This document shows positions 37,100 through 45,362 of a stretch of 64,000 nt of DNA, piece after piece; position 1 is the stretch's first letter; each line of letters begins with the position of its first letter. Position numbers and translations under genes: made by a program. This stretch comes from Fibrisoma limi BUZ 3 (GTDB lineage Bacteria; Bacteroidota; Bacteroidia; Cytophagales; Spirosomataceae): NCBI RefSeq assembly GCF_000296815.2, contig NZ_CAIT01000003.1, positions 1-64,000 of the forward strand, read 5' to 3'. The notes beneath the pieces were generated by a model. It made no database searches, had not been told where the DNA came from, and worked only from the letters and a program-made list of their open reading frames with translations.

Positions 37100-37609
37100 T
37101 TACCCATTGGCTGACGGTTCCGTATGCGAATTGTTCTTTTGTGATTTGTGCCGATCCCGTTTTTCCTCCAGCTTTTCCTGGTGAATTTCTTCCGCTTCCT
37201 CAACCGAATGCGACTCCGACAGGCTGTCTTCCTGCTTTGCTTTCTGGGCCAGCCGACCGAAAAACTGGTGCAGGGCCAGCAGTTCGGCCTCGGTCAGGTC
37301 TTCAATGTTGAGCAGCCGATTGCTGGCTTTTCGGTTTACGGCGAGCAACTCATTCAGCTTGATCTGCATAGCCAGCGAATCCTTGTTCTGCGATTTCTGA
37401 ATCAGGAACACCATTAAAAACGTTACGATGGTTGTTCCGGTGTTGATAACCAGTTGCCACGTATCGGAGTACTTGAAAATCGGGCCTGTAATGAGCCAGA
37501 TGATCACCGTCAGCAGGGCCAGTAGAAAGGCGGTCGAGGAGCCAGTGGCCCGGGTAGCGCGGGAAGCAAACGTTTCGAAAAAGCGAGTGAAGCGATTATT
37601 AGTTTCCAT
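37100..37609 (-). CDS. Low-affinity iron permease family protein
   Basis: A 169-residue membrane protein matching the bacterial Iron_permease family (PF04120): RFFETFASRATRATGSS, then two helices (about 26-46 and 52-72, with WQLVINTGTTIVTFLMVFLI) and the conserved IQKSQNKDSLAMQIKLNEL motif. The C-terminal tail (about 125-169) is highly charged and probably coiled or disordered. Despite the name, iron transport by bacterial members has not been clearly shown. It lies 29 bases upstream of the thioredoxin-fold gene and is probably co-transcribed with it. Confidence 0.85.
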   Translation of the reverse strand: METNNRFTRFFETFASRATRATGSSTAFLLALLTVIIWLITGPIFKYSDTWQLVINTGTTIVTFLMVFLIQKSQNKDSLAMQIKLNELLAVNRKASNRLLNIEDLTEAELLALHQFFGRLAQKAKQEDSLSESHSVEEAEEIHQEKLEEKRDRHKSQKNNSHTEPSANG

Positions 37610-37690
37610 AAAGCAGTGTCAACGCATATGTGTTGTGTAAACGAAGGAAAAACCCTGGTTGGTAAAACAGCTCAAAAACGAGCCAAATAA

Positions 37691-37721
37691 CAAGAGCTAA
37701 CTTATCGTAAGTTAGCTCTTG
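37691..37721 (-). terminator. Terminator after the thioredoxin/TPR gene pair
   Basis: A perfect 14-bp inverted repeat CAAGAGCTAACTTA with a 3-base loop, 24 bases after the stop of the 37746 gene, followed on the minus strand by a T-rich stretch. Confidence 0.75.
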
Positions 37722-37745
37722 ACTGTACCCGTGACCCTATGGCTG

Positions 37746-38318
37746 CTACTTCATGCTGGCCAGCGCTTGTTCGAGGAGGGTAGTATCATTGCCGGCCTTC
37801 TTTTCGAGAGCAATGGCTTCCTGCTGCACCTTTACCGCTTCATTTTTGCGGCCAAGCTTGTAGAGTAAGTGCGCGTAGGTATCCATGAATGAGCCGTTAC
37901 GTTGTAGTTCCAGGGAGCGGGCCGACCACGCCAACGCCTGATTCAGATCGGTTTTGTCGGTAAGATTTTCGTAGTAAGACCAAGCCAGATTGTTCAACTG
38001 CGTAGCGGTTTGCATCGCTTCGGCGGTTTTCATCATGGCGGCCATTTGTTTATAGTCACCTGTGTGCTTAACAGAGTCGGGCTGCGTACTGTCAAACTGG
38101 TTGAAGTTCGCTTCATCTTTTTTACGAATGATGTCGACGGGTGTAGCCATTAGCCGTTTCGCTTCGGGGACTACCAGCGCTCTGTATTTATCAAACATAC
38201 GGGTAGTCCCGTAAAACCCCACCCGCATGGCAGTGGCTCGTTCGTCAAGAGCTGTTGCAGGAATCTCGGGCCTAAACGCGTGGATGGCCTGTCGCTGGCC
38301 ATCAATTACCTGTTGCAT
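37746..38318 (-). CDS. TPR-containing protein, probably the split C-terminal half of its upstream neighbour
   Basis: A 190-residue protein with no signal peptide and a C-terminal TPR-like region (AWSYYENLTDKTDLNQALAWSAR, DTYAHLLYKLGRKNEAVKVQ). The start overlaps the stop of the thioredoxin-fold gene by 13 bases, in another frame (ATGCAACAGGTAA). Without a signal peptide it would be cytosolic, yet its content fits the periplasmic thioredoxin-TPR proteins common in Bacteroidota. The simplest reading is one ~455-residue protein broken by a one-base frameshift near 38310-38330. Stop-start coupling of two real genes is the alternative. Confidence 0.6.
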   Translation of the reverse strand: MQQVIDGQRQAIHAFRPEIPATALDERATAMRVGFYGTTRMFDKYRALVVPEAKRLMATPVDIIRKKDEANFNQFDSTQPDSVKHTGDYKQMAAMMKTAEAMQTATQLNNLAWSYYENLTDKTDLNQALAWSARSLELQRNGSFMDTYAHLLYKLGRKNEAVKVQQEAIALEKKAGNDTTLLEQALASMK

Positions 38319-39109
38319 AGTTGTTCATTTTTCGTCGACACTGCTTGTTGCCAGCTTTTACCGATGATTTGCTGAAGCCCCGAAAAGACATCAGCACCTT
38401 GTTGCGCCGTGGCTGGTGCCTGCGAAAGCCGGGCGATTTCCTGTACCAGCTTTTCAAAATCGGCTGATTTGACCGACGTTATCGTTCGACTGTACCAGCC
38501 AATGTTTTTTTCGGAAAGCCGCTCGGCGTCTGGAATCGATTTGATATACTCGGCTACAACCGTTTCGTCCTGCCTTTCCAGGCTAGCCATTTTTTTGAGG
38601 TAACCGTATAAAAAATCAGCATCACGCTTCCCACTCTTGTATTCCTGCTCCCAGGCAGTGAGCGGTTTTGGGTCTTTGGCTTCTTCAATCGCTTTATCGG
38701 CTTCGGCCATCATTCCCTGAATACCCGTGTAGCCGCTGGTTTTATAAATTAGATTACCATCGCCTAACACAAACAAGGAAGTCGGATAAGCATCGACAGC
38801 GTATTGCTTCGCAATCGTAACACCCTCGCCTTTCTCGGCATCGATCTGATAGTTGATAAAGCTGGCATTGAATTTCTCGCTGACCTGTGGATTTGGAAAC
38901 GCTTCCCTGGCCATCAATTTACAGGGGCCGCACCAGGTTGTATAGACATCCACAAACACCGGTTTATTCTGCCGTTTGGCTTCGGCCAATACGTCGTTCC
39001 AGGAGCCTTTGAAGAAGCGGATTCCAACCGTATCGTCAGTCAATATGGGCGTACTTTGGGCGGTCAAAGTGGCCAGGCAGCAGGCCAGCGCGAGGAGGAA
39101 AGTTTTCAT
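38306..39109 (-). CDS. Exported thioredoxin-fold protein (N-terminal half)
   Basis: A 267-residue protein with a signal peptide (MKTFLLALACCLATLTAQS), a thioredoxin domain with CGPC active site (TTWCGPCKLMAREAFPNP) and cis-Pro loop DAYPTSLFVLG, then a helical region (about 150-267). It reads as a periplasmic disulfide reductase or chaperone-like thioredoxin. Its last residues (NEQLCNR) look like the product of a shift out of frame, because the next frame continues a helical TPR-type sequence. It shares its N-terminal domain with the 36588 gene. Confidence 0.8.
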   Translation of the reverse strand: MKTFLLALACCLATLTAQSTPILTDDTVGIRFFKGSWNDVLAEAKRQNKPVFVDVYTTWCGPCKLMAREAFPNPQVSEKFNASFINYQIDAEKGEGVTIAKQYAVDAYPTSLFVLGDGNLIYKTSGYTGIQGMMAEADKAIEEAKDPKPLTAWEQEYKSGKRDADFLYGYLKKMASLERQDETVVAEYIKSIPDAERLSEKNIGWYSRTITSVKSADFEKLVQEIARLSQAPATAQQGADVFSGLQQIIGKSWQQAVSTKNEQLCNR

Positions 39110-39243
39110 GAACGAGAAGGTTTTACAGTGAAGAAGTGCGCCTAAGTGGCTCGTTTTAAATGTACTAAGGAATCACATACGATGGATTCGATTACATACG
39201 AATTTGATGAACTAATCGGCGGTAGCCCTTGTCTTTTTAGTGT

Positions 39244-41103
39244 ATGGCTAAATCACAAAAACCAACTGATAATCCGACCTCTACGAAAGAATCTGAACTT
39301 TCCTGGCGCGAACGGTTTGCGGCCCTCGGTAACCTGCCTGCGTTCTTCCGGCTAGTCTGGGAAACCTCGCCCGGCCTGTTCATCGGCAATGCCGCTCTGC
39401 GACTGATCCGGGCGGCTATTCCGGCGGCTACGCTCTACATCGGTAAGCTGATTATCGACGAGGTGGTTCGACTTAACCGCCTGCCGGGATTTGATGACAC
39501 CAGTTATCTCTGGACGCTCGTAGCGGCTGAGTTTGGCCTGGCGATCCTGTCGACGGGCATCGGCCGGGCAGTATCGCTGCTGGATGGGCTGCTGGGCGAT
39601 CTGTTTGCCAACCGCACGTCGGTCCGGCTGATGGAACACGCGGCTACCCTCGATCTTGAACAGTTTGAAGATGCTACGTTCTACGATAAACTCGAACGCG
39701 CCCGCCGACAAACCACTGGACGGACAATACTGCTGTCCGGGGTGTTCGGGCAGGTGCAGGAACTGATTTCGGTAGGCTTTCTGGCGGCTGGTCTGGCCGT
39801 TTATAACCCCTGGTTGCTGCTGCTGATTCTGGTGGCCGTTACGCCCTCGTTCATTGGCGATAATTATTTTAATCAACGTAGCTACTCACTCTCGCGGAGC
39901 TGGACGCCCGAACGGCGCGAACTCGATTACCTGCGCTACATCGGGGCCTCGGACGAAACGGCCAAGGAGGTAAAAATTTTTGGTCTGTCGGGGTTCATCA
40001 TCGATCGGTTCCGTAGTTTGTCGAATGAGTTTTTTCAGAAGAACAAACAACTGGCAATCAGCCGGGCCGGCTGGGGTGTGCTGCTCACCGGTCTTGGTAC
40101 GGCGGGCTATTACGGAGCTTACGTCTGGATTGTGGCGCGGGCCGTCAACGGGCAGATTTCGCTTGGTGACCTGACGTTTCTGGCTGGTTCGTTCCGGCAG
40201 GTGCGGGGTTCACTGGAAGGTATTCTGCTCCAGTTCAGCAGCCTGACGCAGGAAGCGATTTACCTCCAGGACCTCTTCGATTACTTCGCCATCAAGCCGT
40301 TGATTCACTCGCAGGTGGATCGGAAACCGCTGCCGTTCCCCAGGCCTGTTCGGGAAGGGTTCGTCTTTGAGAACGTTGGGTTTAAGTATACCAACTCCGA
40401 CCGCTGGGCCTTGCGAAACCTCTCGTTTACGCTTCATGCCGGTGAGAAGCTGGCGCTGGTAGGCGAAAACGGAGCCGGTAAAACGACGCTTGTTAAACTT
40501 CTGGCCCGGCTCTACGACCCTGCCGAAGGACGTATCCTGCTCGACGGCCATGACCTTCGTGATTACGATCTGGATGAACTCCGGCGCAACATTGGTGTCA
40601 TTTTTCAGGATTACACCCGCTTCAAGATGTCGGCCGGGACGAACATTGCCGTGGGTGACATCGACGAGCGAACCAACCAGCCACGTATCGAAACCTCGGC
40701 GCAGCGGAGTCTGGCTGATACGGTCATTGCCAAGCTGCCCGAGGGTTACGAGCAGCAGTTAGGCAAGAGCTTCAACAAAGGCGTCGAATTGTCGGGAGGG
40801 GAGTGGCAGAAAGTGGCGCTGGGCCGGGCTTATATGCGCGACGCTCAACTGATTATTCTGGACGAGCCAACGGCCGCCCTGGACGCCCGCGCTGAGTACG
40901 AGGTGTTCCAGCGGTTTGCCAAGTTGACCGAAGGCCGCTCGTCGGTGATTATTTCACACCGGTTCAGTACGGTCCGGATGGCCGACCGGATTCTGGTGCT
41001 CGAAGGTGGTCGACTCCTCGAAATCGGTTCCCACTACGAGCTGCTGGAGCAGGACGGTCGCTACGCGGAGTTGTTTGGCCTGCAGGCGCGGGGGTATCAA
41101 TAG
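39244..41103 (+). CDS. ABC transporter, fused permease and ATPase
   Basis: A 619-residue half-transporter of the exporter type. The transmembrane region (about 40-340) has several hydrophobic segments, including WLLLLILVAVTPSFIG and the GTAGYYGAYVWIVARAV stretch. The nucleotide-binding domain has Walker A GENGAGKTTLV, signature ELSGGEW (Glu instead of the usual Gln), Walker B LIILDEPTAALD and the H-loop IISHRFSTVR. It probably works as a homodimer. The substrate is unknown; no partner gene is adjacent. It is followed by a promoter and a toxin-antitoxin pair. Confidence 0.88.
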   Translation: MAKSQKPTDNPTSTKESELSWRERFAALGNLPAFFRLVWETSPGLFIGNAALRLIRAAIPAATLYIGKLIIDEVVRLNRLPGFDDTSYLWTLVAAEFGLAILSTGIGRAVSLLDGLLGDLFANRTSVRLMEHAATLDLEQFEDATFYDKLERARRQTTGRTILLSGVFGQVQELISVGFLAAGLAVYNPWLLLLILVAVTPSFIGDNYFNQRSYSLSRSWTPERRELDYLRYIGASDETAKEVKIFGLSGFIIDRFRSLSNEFFQKNKQLAISRAGWGVLLTGLGTAGYYGAYVWIVARAVNGQISLGDLTFLAGSFRQVRGSLEGILLQFSSLTQEAIYLQDLFDYFAIKPLIHSQVDRKPLPFPRPVREGFVFENVGFKYTNSDRWALRNLSFTLHAGEKLALVGENGAGKTTLVKLLARLYDPAEGRILLDGHDLRDYDLDELRRNIGVIFQDYTRFKMSAGTNIAVGDIDERTNQPRIETSAQRSLADTVIAKLPEGYEQQLGKSFNKGVELSGGEWQKVALGRAYMRDAQLIILDEPTAALDARAEYEVFQRFAKLTEGRSSVIISHRFSTVRMADRILVLEGGRLLEIGSHYELLEQDGRYAELFGLQARGYQ

Positions 41104-41106
41104 TAG

Positions 41107-41134
41107 GTTTTACCAAATTAAGTACCTATTTTTG
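41107..41134 (+). promoter_or_regulatory. Promoter of the YefM-YoeB operon
   Basis: A perfect Bacteroidota -7 box TATTTTTG (41127-41134) lies 20 bases before the antitoxin ATG. The upstream box is weak (GTTTTACC near 41107), which could reflect activation or autoregulation by the antitoxin. Confidence 0.5.
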
Positions 41135-41153
41135 TACGTAAATCGAAAAGATC

Positions 41154-41408
41154 ATGCAGGTAGTCAACTACAGTGAGTTTCGGCGCTCAATGAAAGCTAA
41201 ACTTGATCAAGTCAGTGATGACGGTGATATGGTGATTATCAACCGTAGCGAAAACAAGAACGTAGTCCTGATTTCGCTGCGGGAGTACAACTCAATGAAA
41301 GAAACACTTCATCTGCTTGGCTCGGAGAAGAATAGGAATCGGTTGATGAATGCTGTTGACCGTGCTAATCGGGGCGAGTATGAAAGTCACGGGCTGATCG
41401 AGGAGTGA
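41154..41408 (+). CDS. yefM: YefM/Phd-family antitoxin
   Basis: An 84-residue antitoxin of the type II Phd/YefM family: N-terminal DNA-binding part MQVVNYSEFRRSMKAKLDQV, the VIINRSENKNVVLISLREYNS core and a C-terminal toxin-binding tail. It represses its own promoter and neutralises YoeB in known pairs. It overlaps the possible GTG start of the toxin frame, so the two are translationally coupled. Confidence 0.93.
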   Translation: MQVVNYSEFRRSMKAKLDQVSDDGDMVIINRSENKNVVLISLREYNSMKETLHLLGSEKNRNRLMNAVDRANRGEYESHGLIEE

Positions 41409-41410
41409 CG

Positions 41411-41665
41411 ATGGATTTATCGTGGGATAAAGATGCCTGGGAGGATTATATCTATTGGCAGCAAACTGATAAAACGATTCTTCGGCGTATCAACGAATTG
41501 ATCAAGGAAGCTTTACGGACCCCGTTTGAAGGAAAGGGTAAGCCAGAGCCACTTAAGGAGAACCTGAGCGGTTTCTGGTCGCGGAGAATTACGGATGAGC
41601 ACCGGCTTGTTTACCGGGTTGACGCCCAGCGATTACACATTGTTCAGTGCCGGTATCATTATTAG
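41411..41665 (+). CDS. yoeB: YoeB-family toxin
   Basis: An 84-residue toxin that aligns without gaps to E. coli YoeB, a ribosome-dependent mRNA endonuclease. The catalytic residues Glu46, Arg65, His83 and Tyr84 are all in place (EGKGKPEPLKENLSGFWSRR, HRLVYR, CRYHY at the end). ATG 41411 is preferred over the GTG at 41405 because it gives the exact family start. It is the second gene of the antitoxin operon and ends at a bidirectional terminator. Confidence 0.95.
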   Translation: MDLSWDKDAWEDYIYWQQTDKTILRRINELIKEALRTPFEGKGKPEPLKENLSGFWSRRITDEHRLVYRVDAQRLHIVQCRYHY

Positions 41666-41720
41666 TCGCGTCTGGTGCGTATTATACCGAACTCTCGAAT
41701 TTGTCGATAGTGAATAAACG

Positions 41721-41749
41721 AAAAAGCCCCGGCGCAACCGGGGCTTTTT
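41721..41749. terminator. Bidirectional terminator between YoeB and carbonic anhydrase
   Basis: A perfect 12-bp stem AAAAAGCCCCGG / CCGGGGCTTTTT with a 5-base loop. It carries a run of T on each strand after the GC core, so it serves both convergent genes. Confidence 0.9.
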
Positions 41750-41754
41750 CATTA

Positions 41755-42399
41755 TTAATGCGTCTGCGTTTCGTCAATTCGGTACAGTTCCAGGTCGCGC
41801 AGCATGGCCTCCATGTCGATCTGGAGGTCATGCACCAGCCCGTTTTCGATGTCGTAGACCCAGCCGTGAATCTGAATATCGCGGGTATCAAAGTAGCGGT
41901 GCTGCACAAACGACATCTTCATGACGTTCAGGCACTGCTCCCGTACGTTCAGGTCAACCAGCCGGCGGTGTCGGGCTTCTTCGTCGGTGATGGCGTTCAA
42001 CTCGTCCCGGTGCAGGCGATACACATCCTGAATGTTCCGGAGCCAGATGTTGATTTTGCCAAAATCCTGGTGCGATACGGCCGCCTTAACACCCCCGCAG
42101 CCGTAGTGGCCGCAAACAATGATGTGCTTGACGCCGAGGTGCTCAACGGCGTACTGAATGACCGAAATAGCGCTGATGTCGTTGTTGGGGATAACGTTGG
42201 CGATGTTCCGGTGTACGAAAATGTGACCCGGCTCAACGCTCATGAAATCTTCGGGCTGTACGCGGCTGTCGGAGCAGCCGATATACAGGAATTCCGGGCT
42301 TTGGCCCTTGGCCATGCGAGAGAAATACTCGGGGTCTTTTTCCACACAGGAAGCCACCCACTTCTGGTTGTTTTCGAAAACCTGCTGATACAGTTCCAC
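41755..42399 (-). CDS. Beta-class carbonic anhydrase
   Basis: A 214-residue enzyme that interconverts CO2 and bicarbonate. The zinc site is complete: Cys42-Asp44-Arg46 (IGCSDSRVQPEDF), His98 and Cys101 (VCGHYGCGG). The chosen start is GTG 42399 (VELYQQVFENNQKW), which matches the usual N-terminus and length. An ATG at 42522 would add 41 residues with no family similarity. It is cytosolic, convergent with the toxin-antitoxin operon and appears to be monocistronic. Confidence 0.9.
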   Translation of the reverse strand: MELYQQVFENNQKWVASCVEKDPEYFSRMAKGQSPEFLYIGCSDSRVQPEDFMSVEPGHIFVHRNIANVIPNNDISAISVIQYAVEHLGVKHIIVCGHYGCGGVKAAVSHQDFGKINIWLRNIQDVYRLHRDELNAITDEEARHRRLVDLNVREQCLNVMKMSFVQHRYFDTRDIQIHGWVYDIENGLVHDLQIDMEAMLRDLELYRIDETQTH

Positions 42400-42791
42400 G
42401 TTGACAAAAATTAGTTGATACGAGTGATGGTTCAGTCCAATAGCAAGTTGGTGCCCGGCACCGCAGCCGTTGGGAGTTAATAGGTATAACCTGATACGGG
42501 TTTCAATGTTAGGAAGTAGCAATACGAATCAGAGAGGCTACACCCATCAAAGAAAAACGCGACCGAAAGCTAATTAAAAACAGATTAAAAATAGCATCTT
42601 CCGATCTACAGGTTCTTGGTGCCGGAACAGATGCCAAGATCTAGGAAGTTGGTGCTTAATAGATTGAATGTCGCGTAATACATTAAACGGCCGGTACTGA
42701 ACAGACCAACTGGCAGGTGATATTGTGAAAGACAACGATTGATCGCGACAACGGCGGTAGTGAAGGAATTAATCAGGCAACTGTAAGTCGA
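42400..42791. other. Intergenic spacer without a recognised gene
   Basis: This AT-richer stretch separates two minus-strand genes. Part of it (42400-42522) is an open extension of the carbonic anhydrase frame. I see no hairpin, repeat or small gene in the rest. Confidence 0.5.
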
Positions 42792-43718
42792 TCAGGTGTT
42801 GAGATATCCTCTTACTTGCTGTAAATCCCGCTTCAAAGCTGCTTTGACTACGTCCGGCGAGATGCTCAACTGCCGTGCGCCGTTTTCGGCCCCGCCCAGG
42901 GAATACTCAGCGTGGAGCGAGATAGGTACCGATACGTTCAGTTGGTTGAGGGTTTTAAAATAAGCTGGCCAGTTCACCACGCCTTCGCCCAGTGGGCAGC
43001 TTTGATGTTCGGTTGTTCGGCCTTTCATTTCCCAGCGGAAATCTTTGGCGTTGATGGTAAAGAAGCGCGGAGCCAGCATTCGTAACCCAGCTTCCCACGA
43101 GCTATGCCCTTCAATCATGGCGTGGAAGACGTCGTACTGTGACCCTACCCATTGCGGAGATACACCGTCCAGTAGCCAGGCCAGGTCCCAGACTGGTCCG
43201 CCTACGTAGCCCCGACCCGAGTGATTCTGGTAGCTGGCCCGGATACCGATGCGTTCGTTCAAAGCCGCCAGCCCGCTCAGGTGTCGTTTGAACTCGTCCA
43301 ACTGCGGTTGAATCGGGCGGTTGAGATCGTAGCGGTAGTAGCCCATACGGTAGTGCTGAACACCGTGCTCTTTAGCAATGGACAATACTCGTTCGGCGGT
43401 AGCATCGGCGCGGTTGATGTCCGTGGCCATCATCGGCACCTGCAGCCCAGCGGACTGAATGGCCTTGATCGCTTTCGGCAAGTCTGTCGTGACGCGGTCC
43501 GGCAGCACATGGCCGTTGTTACGAACGGTAAGATCAAGGCCGCCGAAGCCCAGCTCAGCCGTGGTCGTTGCTAATTGGGCATAGTCTGGCAACCACTGCA
43601 AATGCTTGGAGAACAAACAGATTAGTGGTTTAGCGGCTGGCGCGGCTACTGACCGAAAGGCGGTGGCTACGCCTGAGGCAACAGTAAACTGGAGAAACTG
43701 ACGGCGGCTGACGGGCAT
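42792..43718 (-). CDS. Exported sugar phosphate isomerase/epimerase-like TIM barrel protein
   Basis: A 308-residue AP endonuclease 2/xylose isomerase-like TIM barrel protein. A Tat-like N-terminus (MPVSRRQFLQFTVASGVATA) suggests export to the periplasm. Typical features are GFGGLDLTVR, RASYQNHSGRGYVGG, QYDVFHAMIEGHSSWE (a metal-ligand type motif) and ISLHAEYSLGG. The substrate is probably a sugar or inositol derivative, but this is not shown by the sequence. ATG 43718 is preferred because it places the twin-arginine motif at the start. The exported oxidoreductase gene upstream on the same strand suggests shared carbohydrate metabolism. Confidence 0.85.
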   Translation of the reverse strand: MPVSRRQFLQFTVASGVATAFRSVAAPAAKPLICLFSKHLQWLPDYAQLATTTAELGFGGLDLTVRNNGHVLPDRVTTDLPKAIKAIQSAGLQVPMMATDINRADATAERVLSIAKEHGVQHYRMGYYRYDLNRPIQPQLDEFKRHLSGLAALNERIGIRASYQNHSGRGYVGGPVWDLAWLLDGVSPQWVGSQYDVFHAMIEGHSSWEAGLRMLAPRFFTINAKDFRWEMKGRTTEHQSCPLGEGVVNWPAYFKTLNQLNVSVPISLHAEYSLGGAENGARQLSISPDVVKAALKRDLQQVRGYLNT

Positions 43719-43845
43719 ACGGGTGTACCAGGTGGTATATGCGCAAAAAGCTATAACCAACCCGGAATCTACCGTAGCAGCCGCCACCGACACACTTAAA
43801 ACCAGGGCGTTCTTATGAAATCAGTAGCGGCTATCAGGCTCTCGC

Positions 43846-45237
43846 CTATTGCATCTCCGGCTTATCCCCTCGGAACGCATCTTTTTTGGTTATCTCTGCC
43901 AGCTTGACCGGCCGACCTTCCCGCGCCGATTGATAGATGGCTTCCATGATTTTGTGATCCTGCAACCCTTCCTCACCGGGCGTAAAGGGCGTTTTGTTCT
44001 GCATAATGCAGTCTGAGAAGTGGTCAATCTCAGAGGCAAACTGGTTCTTTTCAGCGATTTTGGGTGATTCCTTGTGCTCTACCTTTCCTTCGGCGTACGA
44101 AATCTCCGGTTGCAGACCATTGTAGGCAAAGGCCGGGTCGAGGCCCATCCAGCCCTGTTCGGCCATGACACGATACCGGCGGGTTTCATGAACGCCATAG
44201 TTTGTGCCGCAGTTGGCGATAACACCGCTCGGGAAACGCATCTGCCAGCTTACCATTTCCTCAACTTCCCGGAAGCGCGGGTCGCCGGGCGTACTATACT
44301 GGTAGCCGAACACCTCCGTAGGTTCTTCGCCCAGCAGGTAGCGGATGGTGTTGAGACAGTACAGGCCAATATCGGGAAGCGCCCCTCCGCCAGCCAGGGC
44401 TTTGATGTGTCGCCAGTGCTGCGGATTGGCCGAATTTTGGACGTTGAAGGCTTCAATGAATTTGGTCGTGCCGAATCGCTTCGATTGAATCATTTCGCGG
44501 ATCATCCGGTTGTTTGGCTCGTACTGAATACGGTAGGCGACCATCAGCTTGCGGTTAGCTTTTCGACACGCACCAATCATGGCCTGGCACTCCGCCGACG
44601 TATTAGCCATCGGTTTTTCGCACAGGATATGCTTACCGGCCTGCGCCCCCCGGATGGTGTACTCGGCGTGCATGCCGTTGGGAAGCACGATGTAGATAGC
44701 CTGCACCTCCGGATTGTCTTTCAGGCGGTCGTACTGCTCGTAGCTGTACAGGTTTGACGGCTTGATGCCGTATTGCTGCGCTACCTTCTGGAGTTTATCC
44801 TGGCTGCCACTCACCAGCGCCACCACCTTCGATTTCTTGCACTCACTGAAAGCGGGCAGCAGTTCTTCGAGGGTGAGGTGACCCAGTCCCACGAGGGCGT
44901 AGCCAATGCGTTGGTCGGGTGGGGTAGGAGAAGGCGTAGGACCGGATTCGCGTTCGGTGTCGGCTTTCCAAGCTTCCAGCTTGATCGGTTCCGTTACTTT
45001 TTCGGGTACCTTGGCCGGGGGCGACTGAGCCGGGAGTTTCGGTACGTTGCCGCTCGATGAGGTGTACGTTCCCGCCGAGCCCATGCTGTTCTGGCTGGTT
45101 TTGCAGGAAGCGGCCAGTCCACCGGCTACCCCCACGGCCAGGCTCCGCCCGGCGAAGGATAAAAATTCTTTACGCGACACACCGGTTTCTGTCGGTTTGT
45201 CGAGCAGCAGTTTAACGAGGTGATCAATGTTTTTCAT
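43846..45237 (-). CDS. Gfo/Idh/MocA-family oxidoreductase, exported
   Basis: A 463-residue NAD(P)-dependent sugar oxidoreductase. The N-terminus VSRKEFLSFAGRSLAVGVAG resembles the Tat-exported members common in Bacteroidota and is followed by LAASC, a possible lipobox. The Rossmann domain starts at GYALVGLGHLTLEELLPAF, the catalytic-lysine motif is CEKPMANT, and the C-terminal domain carries GGGALPDIGLYCLNTIRYLLG. A Pro-rich linker (about 65-110) separates the signal from the enzyme. ATG 45237 gives the signal at the start. The substrate is unknown. Confidence 0.88.
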   Translation of the reverse strand: MKNIDHLVKLLLDKPTETGVSRKEFLSFAGRSLAVGVAGGLAASCKTSQNSMGSAGTYTSSSGNVPKLPAQSPPAKVPEKVTEPIKLEAWKADTERESGPTPSPTPPDQRIGYALVGLGHLTLEELLPAFSECKKSKVVALVSGSQDKLQKVAQQYGIKPSNLYSYEQYDRLKDNPEVQAIYIVLPNGMHAEYTIRGAQAGKHILCEKPMANTSAECQAMIGACRKANRKLMVAYRIQYEPNNRMIREMIQSKRFGTTKFIEAFNVQNSANPQHWRHIKALAGGGALPDIGLYCLNTIRYLLGEEPTEVFGYQYSTPGDPRFREVEEMVSWQMRFPSGVIANCGTNYGVHETRRYRVMAEQGWMGLDPAFAYNGLQPEISYAEGKVEHKESPKIAEKNQFASEIDHFSDCIMQNKTPFTPGEEGLQDHKIMEAIYQSAREGRPVKLAEITKKDAFRGDKPEMQ

Positions 45238-45250
45238 AACGTCCAGACAG

Positions 45251-45337
45251 GGATTTATCTGATTAAATGAATTAGCCTGATTTTGTTTAAAGTGCGGCAA
45301 AGCAAAATCAGGTAAGTTAGTCTAATCAGATAAATCC
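45251..45337. repeat. Long imperfect palindrome between two genes
   Basis: GGATTTATCTGATTA (45251-45265) pairs perfectly with 45323-45337, and CCTGATTTTG (45276-45285) pairs perfectly with 45303-45312; the bases between pair only partly. It lies between the stop of the NIPSNAP gene and the start of the oxidoreductase gene. It could be a terminator or a dispersed palindromic repeat. Confidence 0.65.
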
Positions 45338-45362
45338 GGCTGGGCGTCCCAGCGATCCAGAC

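Noticed and set aside
39146-39355. Open frame overlapping the start of the ABC transporter
   Set aside because: Most of it is the transporter gene in another frame, and the short upstream part has no supporting features.
42400-42522. 41-residue N-terminal extension of carbonic anhydrase
   Set aside because: The extension has no family similarity, and the GTG at 42399 gives the usual start and length.
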